Positions 32,714-41,033 of a stretch of 64,000 nt of DNA are shown in pieces. The notes under the pieces were generated by a model. That model was not told where the DNA came from. It searched no databases and saw only the letters and a list, made by a program, of their open reading frames with translations. The DNA lies in NCBI GenBank assembly GCA_963821345.1, contig CAWGDM010000012.1:248001-312000 (forward strand). Reading direction: 5' to 3'. A program made the position numbers and the translations under genes. The stretch is from WHSW01 sp963821345 (lineage in GTDB: Bacteria > Actinomycetota > Thermoleophilia > Solirubrobacterales > 70-9). The stretch's first letter is position 1, and the number at the start of each line of letters is the position of its first letter.

Positions 32714-34624
32714 GTGGGTCGGCGCGTGCTCCAGATCCACGGCTCCTCGCTGGTCCCGATCGGCATCGGGGGCGTGCTGGCGACCGCGGTGCTGCTGCTG
32801 ATCATCCAGCGCCAGCACTCGAAGCTGCGCAGCCTCGCCGGCACCGACGCGCTCACCGGCCTCGTCAATCACCGCAGCTTCCACGAGCTGCTGGCGTTCG
32901 AGCTCGCCCGCGGGGCCGAGCTCGGCCAGCCGGTGGCGCTGGTGATCTGCGACCTCGACAACTTCAAGGCGATCAACGACACCCACGGCCACCCCTACGG
33001 CGACGACGTCCTTCGGGGGGTCGGCAGCGCACTGCGTGCCGCGATCCGGTCCGGGGACAGCGCGGCGCGGATCGGCGGCGAGGAGTTCGCCCTGGTCCTC
33101 CCCGGGTCCGACTCGCACGCCGCCTTCGCGATCGCCGAACGCGCCCGCGAGGCGATCGGCGCGGTCCCCGTGCATGGCTTCGAGCTCAGCTGCTCCGCCG
33201 GGGTCGCCGCCTACCCCGGCGACGCCGAGGACCCCTCGGCGCTGGCCCAGCTCGCCGACAGCGCCCTGTACTGGGCGAAGCGCGGCGGCAAGCGACGCAC
33301 GCGACGCTTCGATCCCGAGCACTCCCCGGCGACCTGGACCGACCGCCAGCGCGGCGAGGTCGAGGCGCTGCTGCGGCTCGACCGCCCGATCACCGCGGCC
33401 TTCCAGCCGGTCGTCAGCCTGGCGACCGGCCGCGTGGTCGGCTACGAGGCGCTGGCCAGGTTCCCGGGAGGCGGCGGGCGCACCCCCGACGTCTGGTTCG
33501 CCCAGGCACACGGCTGCGGGCTCGGCGCGGAACTCGAGGCGACCGCGATCCGAGCCGCGCTGGAGGCGTCCGGGCGGCCGTTCGACATCCACCTGGCGAT
33601 CAACGTCAGCCCGTCCGCGCTCGCCTCCGACCTGGTCCAGGGCGCGCTGCGCGGCAACCTCGACGGGATCGTGATCGAGATCACCGAGCACGAGTTCGTC
33701 CCCGACGACGACTCGCTCGCCGCCGCGGTCGCCGACCTGCGCCGCCGCGGGGCCCGGATCGCGATCGACGACGCGGGCGCCGGCCACGCGGGACTCAAGC
33801 AGCTGATGCGGGTGCGGCCGGACATCGTCAAGCTCGACCGCGACCTGACCCACGACATCCACCGCGACGTCGCCCGGATGGCGCTGGTCGAGTCGTTCGT
33901 GCGCTTCGCCCGCGACGTCGGCGCCACCGTGTGCGCCGAGGGCATCGAGAGCCTCGACGAGCTCGCCGTGCTCGCCGACCTCGACGTCCAGTGGGGCCAG
34001 GGGTACGTGCTCGCCCGCCCAGAGCCCCCATGGACCGACGTCTCGCCGATCGCCGCCGACGTCTGCCGGGTCGCCCTCGCCGACAGCTTCCGCTCGCTAC
34101 CGACCGAGCACCACCCGATCGGCTCCTCGGACCGCCGCCTGGTCCACGTCAGCGCCCGCCTCGCCGCCGCGCGCACCCCGCCCGACCTGGCAGGCGCCCT
34201 GGCCCTGATCGCCGCGGAGCTCGGCTCCTCGAAGGTCTGCCTGTCGGCCTGGCACCCGGAGGAGGGGCTGCTGGAGACGCTGGCCGAGAACGGGGAGCGC
34301 TCCGACGAGACCCTGTTCCCGGTCAGCGACTACCCGCTCAGCGCCGCCGTGATCGCCGACCAGGAGACGGTCCAGATCGTGGTCGGCGACCCGAATAGCG
34401 ACCCGAGCGAGGTCGACCTGTTGCTGGCGCTCGGTGAGCGCTCGCTGCTGATGGTCCCGGTGGTCAGCCGCGGCGACAGCGTCGGCATCATCGAGGCCTA
34501 TCGCGGCGACGAGCGCGCCTGGTCGCGGGCCGAGATCAACCGCGCCCGGGTGATCGCCAACCAGTTCGCGTCCGTGATCCCGACGCTGCTCGCCGAGCGC
34601 GAGACGCCGTCGCTGCGGACCTAG
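32714..34624 (+). CDS. Membrane GGDEF-EAL-GAF signalling protein
   Basis: 636 residues. A membrane segment near 15-35, then a GGDEF domain with LTGLVNHRSF, FKAINDTHGHPYGD and the active motif GGEEF near 120. An EAL domain follows (YEALARF near 245, INVSPSAL, EITEHEF, IDDAGAGHAGL, KLDRDL). A C-terminal GAF-like domain (about 480-630) completes it. It could make or degrade cyclic di-GMP. An extra N-terminal segment (GTG 32619 with GGAGGT upstream, TM stretch LLVPAAATCGLLWVGA) lies in another frame just upstream, so a frame error near 32727 may have cut off the first membrane helix. The stop overlaps the next gene at CTAG. Confidence 0.88.
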   Translation: MGRRVLQIHGSSLVPIGIGGVLATAVLLLIIQRQHSKLRSLAGTDALTGLVNHRSFHELLAFELARGAELGQPVALVICDLDNFKAINDTHGHPYGDDVLRGVGSALRAAIRSGDSAARIGGEEFALVLPGSDSHAAFAIAERAREAIGAVPVHGFELSCSAGVAAYPGDAEDPSALAQLADSALYWAKRGGKRRTRRFDPEHSPATWTDRQRGEVEALLRLDRPITAAFQPVVSLATGRVVGYEALARFPGGGGRTPDVWFAQAHGCGLGAELEATAIRAALEASGRPFDIHLAINVSPSALASDLVQGALRGNLDGIVIEITEHEFVPDDDSLAAAVADLRRRGARIAIDDAGAGHAGLKQLMRVRPDIVKLDRDLTHDIHRDVARMALVESFVRFARDVGATVCAEGIESLDELAVLADLDVQWGQGYVLARPEPPWTDVSPIAADVCRVALADSFRSLPTEHHPIGSSDRRLVHVSARLAAARTPPDLAGALALIAAELGSSKVCLSAWHPEEGLLETLAENGERSDETLFPVSDYPLSAAVIADQETVQIVVGDPNSDPSEVDLLLALGERSLLMVPVVSRGDSVGIIEAYRGDERAWSRAEINRARVIANQFASVIPTLLAERETPSLRT

Positions 34625-34983
34625 AGCGAGCGGCGGGCGCGGAACTCGCGGCGCACCGACTCGGGGCGCCCCCACATCTGGACCACCTCGGCGCGGCCCT
34701 CGTGCACGTCGCGGACGATCAGCTCGCCCTCGATTCCCTGGTCGTCGAGCAGCCCCAGCGCGCCCTTGACCGTTTCGGCCGCCGCCGCGTGGCCGAAGCT
34801 GTGGGCGACGTTGATCCGGAAGTGCCACTCCGCCTTCGAGTAAGGCTGGGCGTTGATCATCGTCACCAGCACCGCGGCGTCGATGTAGCGATCCTCGTCG
34901 GCGATCCGCAGGTCGCAGACGATGTCGGTCCAATCGGCCGGCAGCGAGTCGAGCACGGCCTGGAAGTCCTCGGCCAAAGCCAC
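34621..34983 (-). CDS. Conserved-looking small protein of unknown function
   Basis: 120 residues, acidic, no membrane segment. MALAEDFQAVLDSLPADWTD begins with an amphipathic helix; LVTMINAQPYSKAEWHFRIN and IEGELIVRDVHEGRAEV look like beta strands. GTG 34983 is 6 nt after a TAGGCT box on the minus strand. It converges with the GGDEF-EAL gene, the two stops sharing CTAG at 34621-34624. I do not recognise a family. Confidence 0.65.
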   Translation of the reverse strand: MALAEDFQAVLDSLPADWTDIVCDLRIADEDRYIDAAVLVTMINAQPYSKAEWHFRINVAHSFGHAAAAETVKGALGLLDDQGIEGELIVRDVHEGRAEVVQMWGRPESVRREFRARRSL

Positions 34984-34998
34984 GCGGGCAGCCTATCG

Positions 34999-36372
34999 TC
35001 AGCCGAAGAAGACCTGCTGGAGCAGGAAGACGTTGAGGGCGATGATCAACGCCGCGATCACGCCCGCCAGCGCTGTCAGCCAGCCCGGGTTGACCATCGG
35101 CCCCATCACGCCGCGCTTGCGGGCGATCAGCAGCAGCGGGATCAGCACGAACGGGATCCCGAACGAGAGCACGACCTGGCTCATGACCAGTGCGTCGGTC
35201 GGGTCGATGCCGAGCGCCAGCACGACCAGCGCCGGGGCCAAAGTGATCGCGCGGCGCAGGAAGATCGGGATCCGGCGCTCGATGAACCCCTGCATCACCA
35301 CCTGGCCGGACATCGTCCCCACCGACGAGGACGCAAACCCCGAGGCCAGCAGGGCGATCCCGAAGACCGTCGCGGCGTGGTCGGAGACGGCTGTCTTGAG
35401 GCCGTCGAAAGCGCCCTCGATGCTGTCGATCGTGCTCAGGTCGCCGACGTGAAACAGCGCCGCGGCCATGATCATCATCGAGAGGTTGACCGCCCCGGCG
35501 ATCACCATCGCGATCACGACGTCGATCTTCTCGAAGCGCAGGATCTTGTGCCGGTCGTCGTCGTCTCGGCCGACTACCCGCCGCTGCGTGAGCGCCGAAT
35601 GCAGATAGACGACGTGCGGCATCACCGTCGCGCCGATGATCCCGGTCGCGAGCAGGATGCTCTCCGTGCCGCTGAAGCCAGGGACCAAGAGGTGGCCGGC
35701 GACGTCACCGCCGTCGGGCTTCGCCCAGAAGATCTCCAATCCGAACGAGACCAGGACCACCCCGGCGAGCGCCGCGATCGCCGCCTCGAGCCGCCGGAAC
35801 CCCCGCTGCTGCAGCGCCAGGATCGCAAACGCGCCGGCGCCGGCGATCAGCGCCGCCTCGAACAAGCCGATCCCGAACAGCAGGTTGAGGCCGAGCGCCG
35901 CCCCGACCACCTCGGCGATGTCCGTCGCCATCGCCACCCCCTCGGCCTGCAGCCAGAGCCCGATCGATGTGCGTCGCGAGAAGTTCTCGCGGCACAGCTC
36001 CGGCAGGTTCTTGCCGGTCGCGATCCCCAGCTTCGCCGACTGGGTCTGAATCAGCATCGCGATCAGGTTGGCGGCGACGACGACCCAGAGCAGCAGGTAG
36101 CCGAACTTCGCCCCGGCGGCGATATTGGTCGCGAAGTTGCCCGGGTCGATGTAGGCGACGCAGGCGATGAACGCCGGTCCCAGGAACGGCCATAGCCGAG
36201 CGAGCCCGCGCGAGTGACCGTCCAGCGACCGGCGTGCCGCACGAGCGACGGCGGCCTCGCCGGGCAGGGCGAGGTCCGAGTCCTCGCGGTCGGGCGGCGC
36301 GGGTGCCGGCGCCGGCATGGTCGGCGGCCTCGCCCGGGGCGCCACCACGGCCTCGTCGATTGGGCGGTTCAT
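34999..36372 (-). CDS. mntH: Nramp-family divalent metal transporter (MntH)
   Basis: 457 residues, about 11 membrane segments. The metal site is visible: DPGNFATN in TM1 and VMPHVVYLHS in TM6. It imports Mn(II) or Fe(II) with protons. ATG 36372 overlaps the stop of the upstream DtxR-family regulator (ATGA), so the two are translationally coupled. Preceded by GGGGAG. Last gene of the metal operon. The N terminus has a Pro-rich, likely disordered 40-residue stretch. Confidence 0.92.
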   Translation of the reverse strand: MNRPIDEAVVAPRARPPTMPAPAPAPPDREDSDLALPGEAAVARAARRSLDGHSRGLARLWPFLGPAFIACVAYIDPGNFATNIAAGAKFGYLLLWVVVAANLIAMLIQTQSAKLGIATGKNLPELCRENFSRRTSIGLWLQAEGVAMATDIAEVVGAALGLNLLFGIGLFEAALIAGAGAFAILALQQRGFRRLEAAIAALAGVVLVSFGLEIFWAKPDGGDVAGHLLVPGFSGTESILLATGIIGATVMPHVVYLHSALTQRRVVGRDDDDRHKILRFEKIDVVIAMVIAGAVNLSMMIMAAALFHVGDLSTIDSIEGAFDGLKTAVSDHAATVFGIALLASGFASSSVGTMSGQVVMQGFIERRIPIFLRRAITLAPALVVLALGIDPTDALVMSQVVLSFGIPFVLIPLLLIARKRGVMGPMVNPGWLTALAGVIAALIIALNVFLLQQVFFG

Positions 36373-37070
36373 CTCCCCGCCACCCTGATCACCCGCATCG
36401 CGGCGGCCAGCCGCTGGCCGAGCGCGTGCTCGCGGGCGTCCACCTCGACGTGGAGCGGGCCGTCGAACGGGTCGAGGGCGCGCAGGCGCAGCTCGCACCC
36501 CGGCCGGATCCCGACCTGGTCGAGGAAGCGCAGCATCTCCGAGTCGCGGTCCGAGACCCGCTCGAAGACCGCCTTCTCGCCCGGCTCGAGATCGGTCAGC
36601 CGAACCGTCTCGTCGACCGCGATGTCGAGCGCGGCGCTCGGGATCGGGTCACCGTGGGGATCGCGGGTCGGGTCGCCGAGCGCCGCGGCGATCCGCTCCT
36701 CGAGCTCCTCGGAGATGTAGTGCTCGAGCACCTCGGCCTCGTCGTGGACCCGATCCCACGGCATCCCCAGGGCATCCGCCAGGTAGGCCTCGATCAAACG
36801 GTGGTGGCGGATCACCTCGAGCGCGACCCGCTCGCCGGACTCGGTCAGGACGACGCCGTGGTAGGGCTCGTACTCGACCAGCCCCATCTCGGCCATCCGC
36901 TTCAGCATCGCCGACACCGTCCCCGGCGAGACGCCGAGGCGTTCGGCGAGCGCCGAGGTGCCGACCGGTCCGTCAGCGCGGCGGGCCAGCGCGTGGATCG
37001 TCTTCGCGTAGTCCTCGACCGCCTCCGTGTTGGCGGCGGGCCGCGGGCGTCGTGTGTGGGCGCCGGGCAT
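36369..37070 (-). CDS. DtxR/MntR-family metal-dependent regulator
   Basis: 233 residues. The N-terminal winged helix has VGTSALAERLGVSPGTVSAM near 36-55 as the recognition region. The dimerisation/metal domain has GERVALEVIRHHRLIEAYL and the HDEAEVLEHYISEELEERI ligand region. A C-terminal SH3/FeoA-like domain follows (about 150-230). This three-domain form is typical of IdeR/DtxR and MntR relatives. Position between zip and mntH suggests manganese or iron control of this operon; the candidate operator is upstream of the multicopper oxidase at 39414-39468. Confidence 0.9.
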   Translation of the reverse strand: MPGAHTRRPRPAANTEAVEDYAKTIHALARRADGPVGTSALAERLGVSPGTVSAMLKRMAEMGLVEYEPYHGVVLTESGERVALEVIRHHRLIEAYLADALGMPWDRVHDEAEVLEHYISEELEERIAAALGDPTRDPHGDPIPSAALDIAVDETVRLTDLEPGEKAVFERVSDRDSEMLRFLDQVGIRPGCELRLRALDPFDGPLHVEVDAREHALGQRLAAAMRVIRVAGR

Positions 37071-38275
37071 CAGATGCTGACCAGCAGCCCGGTCAGGTAG
37101 AGGAGCAGGATGCCGATGATCAGGCCGATCACCGCCTGCGTGTGCAGCGCGCGGCCGTCCTCGTCGCGCATCGCCGGGACCAGCTGCCAGATCACCTGCA
37201 GGATCGCGCCGACGCCGACCCCGAAGAGCAGCGCGGCGAGGCTCGGGTTGTACGCCGCGGCGCCGATCCAGGCGCCGACGATCGCCGGGGCGCCCGCGAT
37301 CAGGCCAAGGCCCGCGAGGCGGCCGAAGCTCGGTCTCGAGTTGGTCAGCGGAGCGACGATCGCGAGGCCCTCGGTGGTGTTGTGGATCGCGAACCCGACG
37401 ACCAGGAAGGCGCCGAGCGCGAGCGCGCCCGAGGCGTACGCCGATCCGATCGCAAGGCCCTCGCCGAGGTTGTGCAGGCCGATGCCGATCGCCACCATGA
37501 GCGCCATGTACAGCCCGCCGGCGCCCGCCGAGGCGGCGCGCCGGCGGCGCGTGCGCAGGTAGGAGTCGACCCCGCTGAGGGCGAGGAACGAGATCAGGGC
37601 CCCGAGGAAGACGAGCGCGGTCCCGCCAAACGCGGTCGGCGCGTCGGCGCCGATCTCCAGGCCCTCGAGCGCCGCGTCAACGGCGAGGAAGGCGAGCAGG
37701 CCGACCGTGAACGCGATCAGGGCCCGCAGCCACTCGGCGCCGATCCGGCGGATGAACGGCAGCCACAGCAGGCCGAGCGAGACCGGGATCACGCCGACGT
37801 AGAACCCGAGCAGCGCCATCAGCCCGAAGAAGCCTGCGTCCGCCTCTGGGGTCTCGGCCGCGACCGGGATCTCGTGCTCGAGCGTGCCACCGGTCGCGGT
37901 CACGATCAGGACCCTGTAGGCCTCGCCTTCGATCCAGGGATAGGCGATCTCCAGCGTCGTCGAGCCGAGCCGGCCGATCGTCCGGCCATCGGTCGCCGTG
38001 AACGGCGCGTAGCCGTCGTTGACGGCCACCTGCGCGACCTCGACCGGATCGGCCCCGTCGTTTCGGATCGTGAGCTCGATCTCACCCGGCCGCAGGACGG
38101 TGTTTTCGATCGCCAACTCCTCGACCGGCGGTCCGCTGCGCTCGCCCAGGCCGGGCCCCCCGAGCGCGAACAGCAGCGCGACGATGATCGCGATCGCGAG
38201 CAGCGGCAGCACTCCGAGGAGCCATGCGGGAGCCCGGCCGAGCGCGCTGCGCGGGTCGGTGGTGCCGGCCTCCAT
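37070..38275 (-). CDS. ZIP-family metal transporter with an N-terminal extracytoplasmic domain
   Basis: 401 residues. TM1 (LLGVLPLLAIAIIVALLFAL, about 19-38) is followed by a soluble beta-rich domain of some 90 residues (about 50-140; VLRPGEIELTIRNDGADPV). Then come eight ZIP helices with IGLHNLGEGLAIG and FAIHNTTEGLAI carrying the binuclear metal ligands. ZIP proteins move Zn, Fe or Mn inward. The added domain has the look of a cupredoxin/Fn3-like sandwich and could receive metal from the oxidase encoded just upstream. Starts 3 nt after the oxidase stop and ends TGATG with the regulator. Confidence 0.88.
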   Translation of the reverse strand: MEAGTTDPRSALGRAPAWLLGVLPLLAIAIIVALLFALGGPGLGERSGPPVEELAIENTVLRPGEIELTIRNDGADPVEVAQVAVNDGYAPFTATDGRTIGRLGSTTLEIAYPWIEGEAYRVLIVTATGGTLEHEIPVAAETPEADAGFFGLMALLGFYVGVIPVSLGLLWLPFIRRIGAEWLRALIAFTVGLLAFLAVDAALEGLEIGADAPTAFGGTALVFLGALISFLALSGVDSYLRTRRRRAASAGAGGLYMALMVAIGIGLHNLGEGLAIGSAYASGALALGAFLVVGFAIHNTTEGLAIVAPLTNSRPSFGRLAGLGLIAGAPAIVGAWIGAAAYNPSLAALLFGVGVGAILQVIWQLVPAMRDEDGRALHTQAVIGLIIGILLLYLTGLLVSI

Positions 38276-38278
38276 CGC

Positions 38279-39406
38279 TCAGTCGACCTCGAAGAACCCG
38301 GTCCAGCCGAGCTCGGCGAACTCGCTGACGTGGGCGTGGAACATGTACTCCCCCGGATACGGAAACCGCAGCTCGAGGATCCCCCGCTGGCCCTGGCCCT
38401 GGATCACCGTGTCGGTGAATTCGGTCGGCTGCAGGCTCGTCCCGGTCGGGTAGTAGTGGAAGAAGTTGGCGTGCAGGTGGAACGAGTTCAGGGGATCGAA
38501 CTCGAGCACGTTGACGAGGTAGATCCGCACGAGCTGGTCGCGGCTGATGCGGATCGGGTCCGCGACGTGATGGAAGCCGACGGTGTTGACGGCGTAGACC
38601 TCGTTCGAGCCGTCGAAGTTGGTGTCGAAGCCATTCATCACCATCACCAGCTCGTCGGCGTCGGCCCGACCCTGCTTCGGATCGACGATGAAGGCGCCGT
38701 AGAGGCCGCGCGAGATGTGCGAGGCGAGCGGCGAGACGTGGCAGTGGTAGAGGTGGATGCCGAACGGGGTCGCCTGGAACTCGTAGGTGAAGCTCTCCCC
38801 CGGGTCGATCGCGCCGCCGCCGCGCTTCTCGCCGATCCCCGGCATCCCGTCCATGAACGCCGGGTGGACCCCGTGGAAGTGGATCGTGTGCGGGTGCTCG
38901 GAGCCGTTCGTGAAGTTGATCCGCAGCAGATCGCCCTCGGTGCAGCGCAGGGTCGGACCCGGGACCCGCCCGTTGTAGGTCCAGGCCTGGTAGCGGATGC
39001 CCGGAGCGACCTCGATCTCCTTGTCGACGGCGACGATCGCGAACTCGCGCAGCACCCGCCCGTCACCGAGCCGGCTCGTCACCCCCTCGTCGAAGTCGCG
39101 CAGCAGGTCGGTCGGGTTGAAGCCGTTGGCGACGTGGTCGACCTCCCGCCCGGCGGCGAACGCGGCGTGGCCGCCGGCCGCGTGGCCCGCGTCGGTGAAG
39201 TGCAGCCCGTGCTCGGCCATCGCCGCCTCGGCGGCCTGATCGTGGCCACCGAGCGCGTTGTGTAGGCCCTGGTGGGGGATCGTCTCGTGCAGCAGGGCCA
39301 GGGTGGGCGCCGCGACCACGCCGCCGGCGAGCAGCCTGCGGCGGCTGATCCCGCGCTCGGCCGAACGCTCGGCCTCGTCGGCCTCCGCCTTCTTTCGGTC
39401 TGCCAT
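38279..39406 (-). CDS. Tat-exported two-domain multicopper oxidase
   Basis: 375 residues. The N terminus contains ISRRRLLAGGVVAAP, a Tat-like signal. Two cupredoxin domains follow. Copper motifs are HTIHFHG, HLYHCHVSPLASH in the first domain, and HLHANFF with FHAHVSEFAELGW in the second. A His-rich segment (about 52-85, HGLHFTDAGHAAGGHAAF) precedes the domains. It resembles nitrite-reductase-like and small laccase-type oxidases. First gene of the operon with ZIP, DtxR and Nramp, which argues for a role in metal oxidation or homeostasis. ATG 39406. Confidence 0.88.
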   Translation of the reverse strand: MADRKKAEADEAERSAERGISRRRLLAGGVVAAPTLALLHETIPHQGLHNALGGHDQAAEAAMAEHGLHFTDAGHAAGGHAAFAAGREVDHVANGFNPTDLLRDFDEGVTSRLGDGRVLREFAIVAVDKEIEVAPGIRYQAWTYNGRVPGPTLRCTEGDLLRINFTNGSEHPHTIHFHGVHPAFMDGMPGIGEKRGGGAIDPGESFTYEFQATPFGIHLYHCHVSPLASHISRGLYGAFIVDPKQGRADADELVMVMNGFDTNFDGSNEVYAVNTVGFHHVADPIRISRDQLVRIYLVNVLEFDPLNSFHLHANFFHYYPTGTSLQPTEFTDTVIQGQGQRGILELRFPYPGEYMFHAHVSEFAELGWTGFFEVD

Positions 39407-39413
39407 AAACGAG

Positions 39414-39468
39414 AGTTTGACAAATCAAAACCTGACTCGCAACGTCTCGCTGGGGGCTGTCAAACTCG
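39414..39468. promoter_or_regulatory. Candidate metalloregulator operator between the metal operon and ygfZ
   Basis: An AT-rich island in GC-rich DNA. GAGTTTGACA at 39414-39423 and its exact inverse TGTCAAACTC at 39459-39468 flank it. The first overlaps a tighter palindrome TTTGA-CAAA-TCAAA (39417-39430). The left site starts 8 nt upstream of the multicopper oxidase ATG. The element could serve the DtxR-family regulator encoded in the same operon; TTGACA within each arm could also act as a -35. Confidence 0.5.
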
Positions 39469-39475
39469 GTTGCCG

Positions 39476-40423
39476 ATGGAGAGCGCCGTGCAGACCGAGA
39501 TCGACGCCCAGTACCGGGCCCTGCGTGAGGCCGCGGGCGCGTTCGCACGACTCGGCCGGCGGGTGATCGAGGTCGGGGGATCCGAGGCTGGCGAGTACCT
39601 GCAAGGGCAGCTGACCCAGGACGTCGAAGCACTGACGCCGGGCGCCGGCGCCTACTCCGCCCTGCTCGACCGCAAGGGCCATATGCAGGGCGACATGCGC
39701 GTCCTGCGCCTCGACGACGAGTTCGGGATCGGGACCGAGGAGGAGGCGGGGCCCGCCGTGATCGCCCACCTCGACCGGTACAAGGTCGGCCGCGACGTCG
39801 AGATCATCGACCGTACGAGCGAGCTCGCCGTCGTCTCGGCAATCGGGCCGGCGACGGTCCAGCGCACGCTCCGCGGCCCGCTCGGACCAGAACACGCCCA
39901 CCGCGACGAGGACGTCGGCGGCATCGCGACGATGGCCGTGGCGACCGACCTCGGCGTCGACTTCACCGTCGCCCGAGACGAGGTCGAGGCACTGCTCGAC
40001 GCGCTCACAGAGCGCGGCGTTGAGCCGGTCACCGAGGCGGCAGCCGAGATCGTGCGAGTCGAATCGGGCCGGCCGCGGTTCGGGCGCGAGATGACGACCG
40101 CGACGATCCCCCAGGAGGCGGGGATCAACGAGCGCGCGATCAGCTTTTCCAAGGGCTGTTACATCGGCCAGGAGACGGTCGCCCGGCTGCACTACAAGGG
40201 CAAGCCCAACCGCCACTTGCGCGGCCTGCGGCTGACCGCGCCGGCCGCCGCCGGCGACCAGGTACGGCTCGGCGACCGAGACCTGGGGACGATCGGCACC
40301 GCCGTCCTCTCCCCCGCCCGCGGCCCGATCGCGCTGGCGATCCTGCGCCGCGAGGCGGAGCCGGGCGCCACGGTCGAGGTCGGCGACGGGATCGCCGCCG
40401 AGGTTGCCGAGCTGCCCTTCTGA
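39476..40423 (+). CDS. ygfZ: YgfZ/GcvT-like folate-binding iron-sulfur cluster assembly protein
   Basis: 315 residues. The hallmark SKGCYIGQE motif lies near residue 224. The N-terminal GGSEAGEYLQGQLTQDVEAL and ARLHYKGKPNRHLRGL match the GcvT-like fold. YgfZ proteins bind tetrahydrofolate and help maturation of certain Fe-S enzymes such as radical SAM proteins; FbiC in this window would be a client type. ATG 39476 is chosen because the domain begins right after it. Confidence 0.9.
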   Translation: MESAVQTEIDAQYRALREAAGAFARLGRRVIEVGGSEAGEYLQGQLTQDVEALTPGAGAYSALLDRKGHMQGDMRVLRLDDEFGIGTEEEAGPAVIAHLDRYKVGRDVEIIDRTSELAVVSAIGPATVQRTLRGPLGPEHAHRDEDVGGIATMAVATDLGVDFTVARDEVEALLDALTERGVEPVTEAAAEIVRVESGRPRFGREMTTATIPQEAGINERAISFSKGCYIGQETVARLHYKGKPNRHLRGLRLTAPAAAGDQVRLGDRDLGTIGTAVLSPARGPIALAILRREAEPGATVEVGDGIAAEVAELPF

Positions 40424-40451
40424 AGCAGCGCTGCGCTTCCGCCGCTTCAGT

Positions 40452-40457
40452 TAGGGT
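40452..40457 (+). promoter_or_regulatory. -10 box for leaderless lipoprotein gene
   Basis: TAGGGT, 10 nt before ATG 40468; the same box precedes the gene at 45476. Confidence 0.5.
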
Positions 40458-40467
40458 TGCGCACACG

Positions 40468-40869
40468 ATGGGTGCTCGCAGGAGGCTGTTCGCCGCGCTC
40501 GCGGCGCTCGCCGCGGTGGCGCTCTCGGCCTGCGGCTCCGAGGATTTCGCCAATGACCCGCGTCCGGCGGCGCCGGTCGCGCTCACCGCCCGGATCGGCA
40601 ACAACGGGGTCGCGATCAGCCCCGGCGAGATCGGCGGCGGGGTCGCGGCGATCACGATCTCCAACCAGACCGCGGACCCGGCGCAACTGGTGATCGAAGG
40701 CCCCAGCGACAGATCGAGCGCCGAGGTCGTCCCGGGCGGCACCGGGTCGATGAAGGTCAACCTCGCCGAAGGCGACTACGCGGTCTCCGACGGCGAGAGC
40801 GATACGACCACCGAACTGGTCGTCGGTCCAAAGCGGCCCAGCTCGCAGAACGATCTGCTGCTTCCCTAG
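40468..40869 (+). CDS. Small lipoprotein of unknown function
   Basis: 133 residues. Signal and lipobox at ALSAC (about 18-22), then a beta-rich domain (VALTARIGNNGVAISPGEIG, later ITISNQTADPAQLVIEGPS) like small immunoglobulin-type or cupredoxin-like sandwiches, but no copper ligands are seen. Leaderless ATG 40468. Its TAG stop (40867-40869) is part of the CTAG that flanks mobile element copy 1. Confidence 0.7.
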   Translation: MGARRRLFAALAALAAVALSACGSEDFANDPRPAAPVALTARIGNNGVAISPGEIGGGVAAITISNQTADPAQLVIEGPSDRSSAEVVPGGTGSMKVNLAEGDYAVSDGESDTTTELVVGPKRPSSQNDLLLP

Positions 40870-41033
40870 ATGATTGATTCCACGGCCCGGCGTGCGCGGG
40901 GGCGCACGGGACCGAGCCGGGCGTGGCGATCGGGCGAAGCCCATGTCGGTGAACATGGGCGAGTCCCGAGCGGCGCGATCCAGCGATGGTGTCCGGGCGT
41001 CATCCGCGTGCGTCGCGGCGTGGGATCACTCAT
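40870..41033. mobile_element. 164-bp CTAG-flanked MITE-like structured element, copy 1
   Basis: Terminal inverted repeats: ATGATTGATTCCACG at 40870-40884 and CGTGGGATCACTCAT at 41019-41033 (13 of 15 match when inverted). CTAG lies directly outside at both ends (40866-40869, 41034-41037), as a 4-bp target duplication would. Internal hairpins: GCCCGGC (40885-40891) with GCCGGGC (40916-40922) enclosing GTGCGC/GCGCAC; TCGGG (40930-40934) with CCCGA (40965-40969) enclosing GCCCATGT/ACATGGGC; GATG/CGTC at 40984-41001. No ORF of its own. Second copy at 59236-59398, about 95% identical. Confidence 0.85.

Noticed and set aside
39418..39446. TTGACA as a classic -35 for ygfZ
   Set aside because: No acceptable -10 lies 16-18 nt downstream, so I treat the motif as part of an operator-like palindrome instead.
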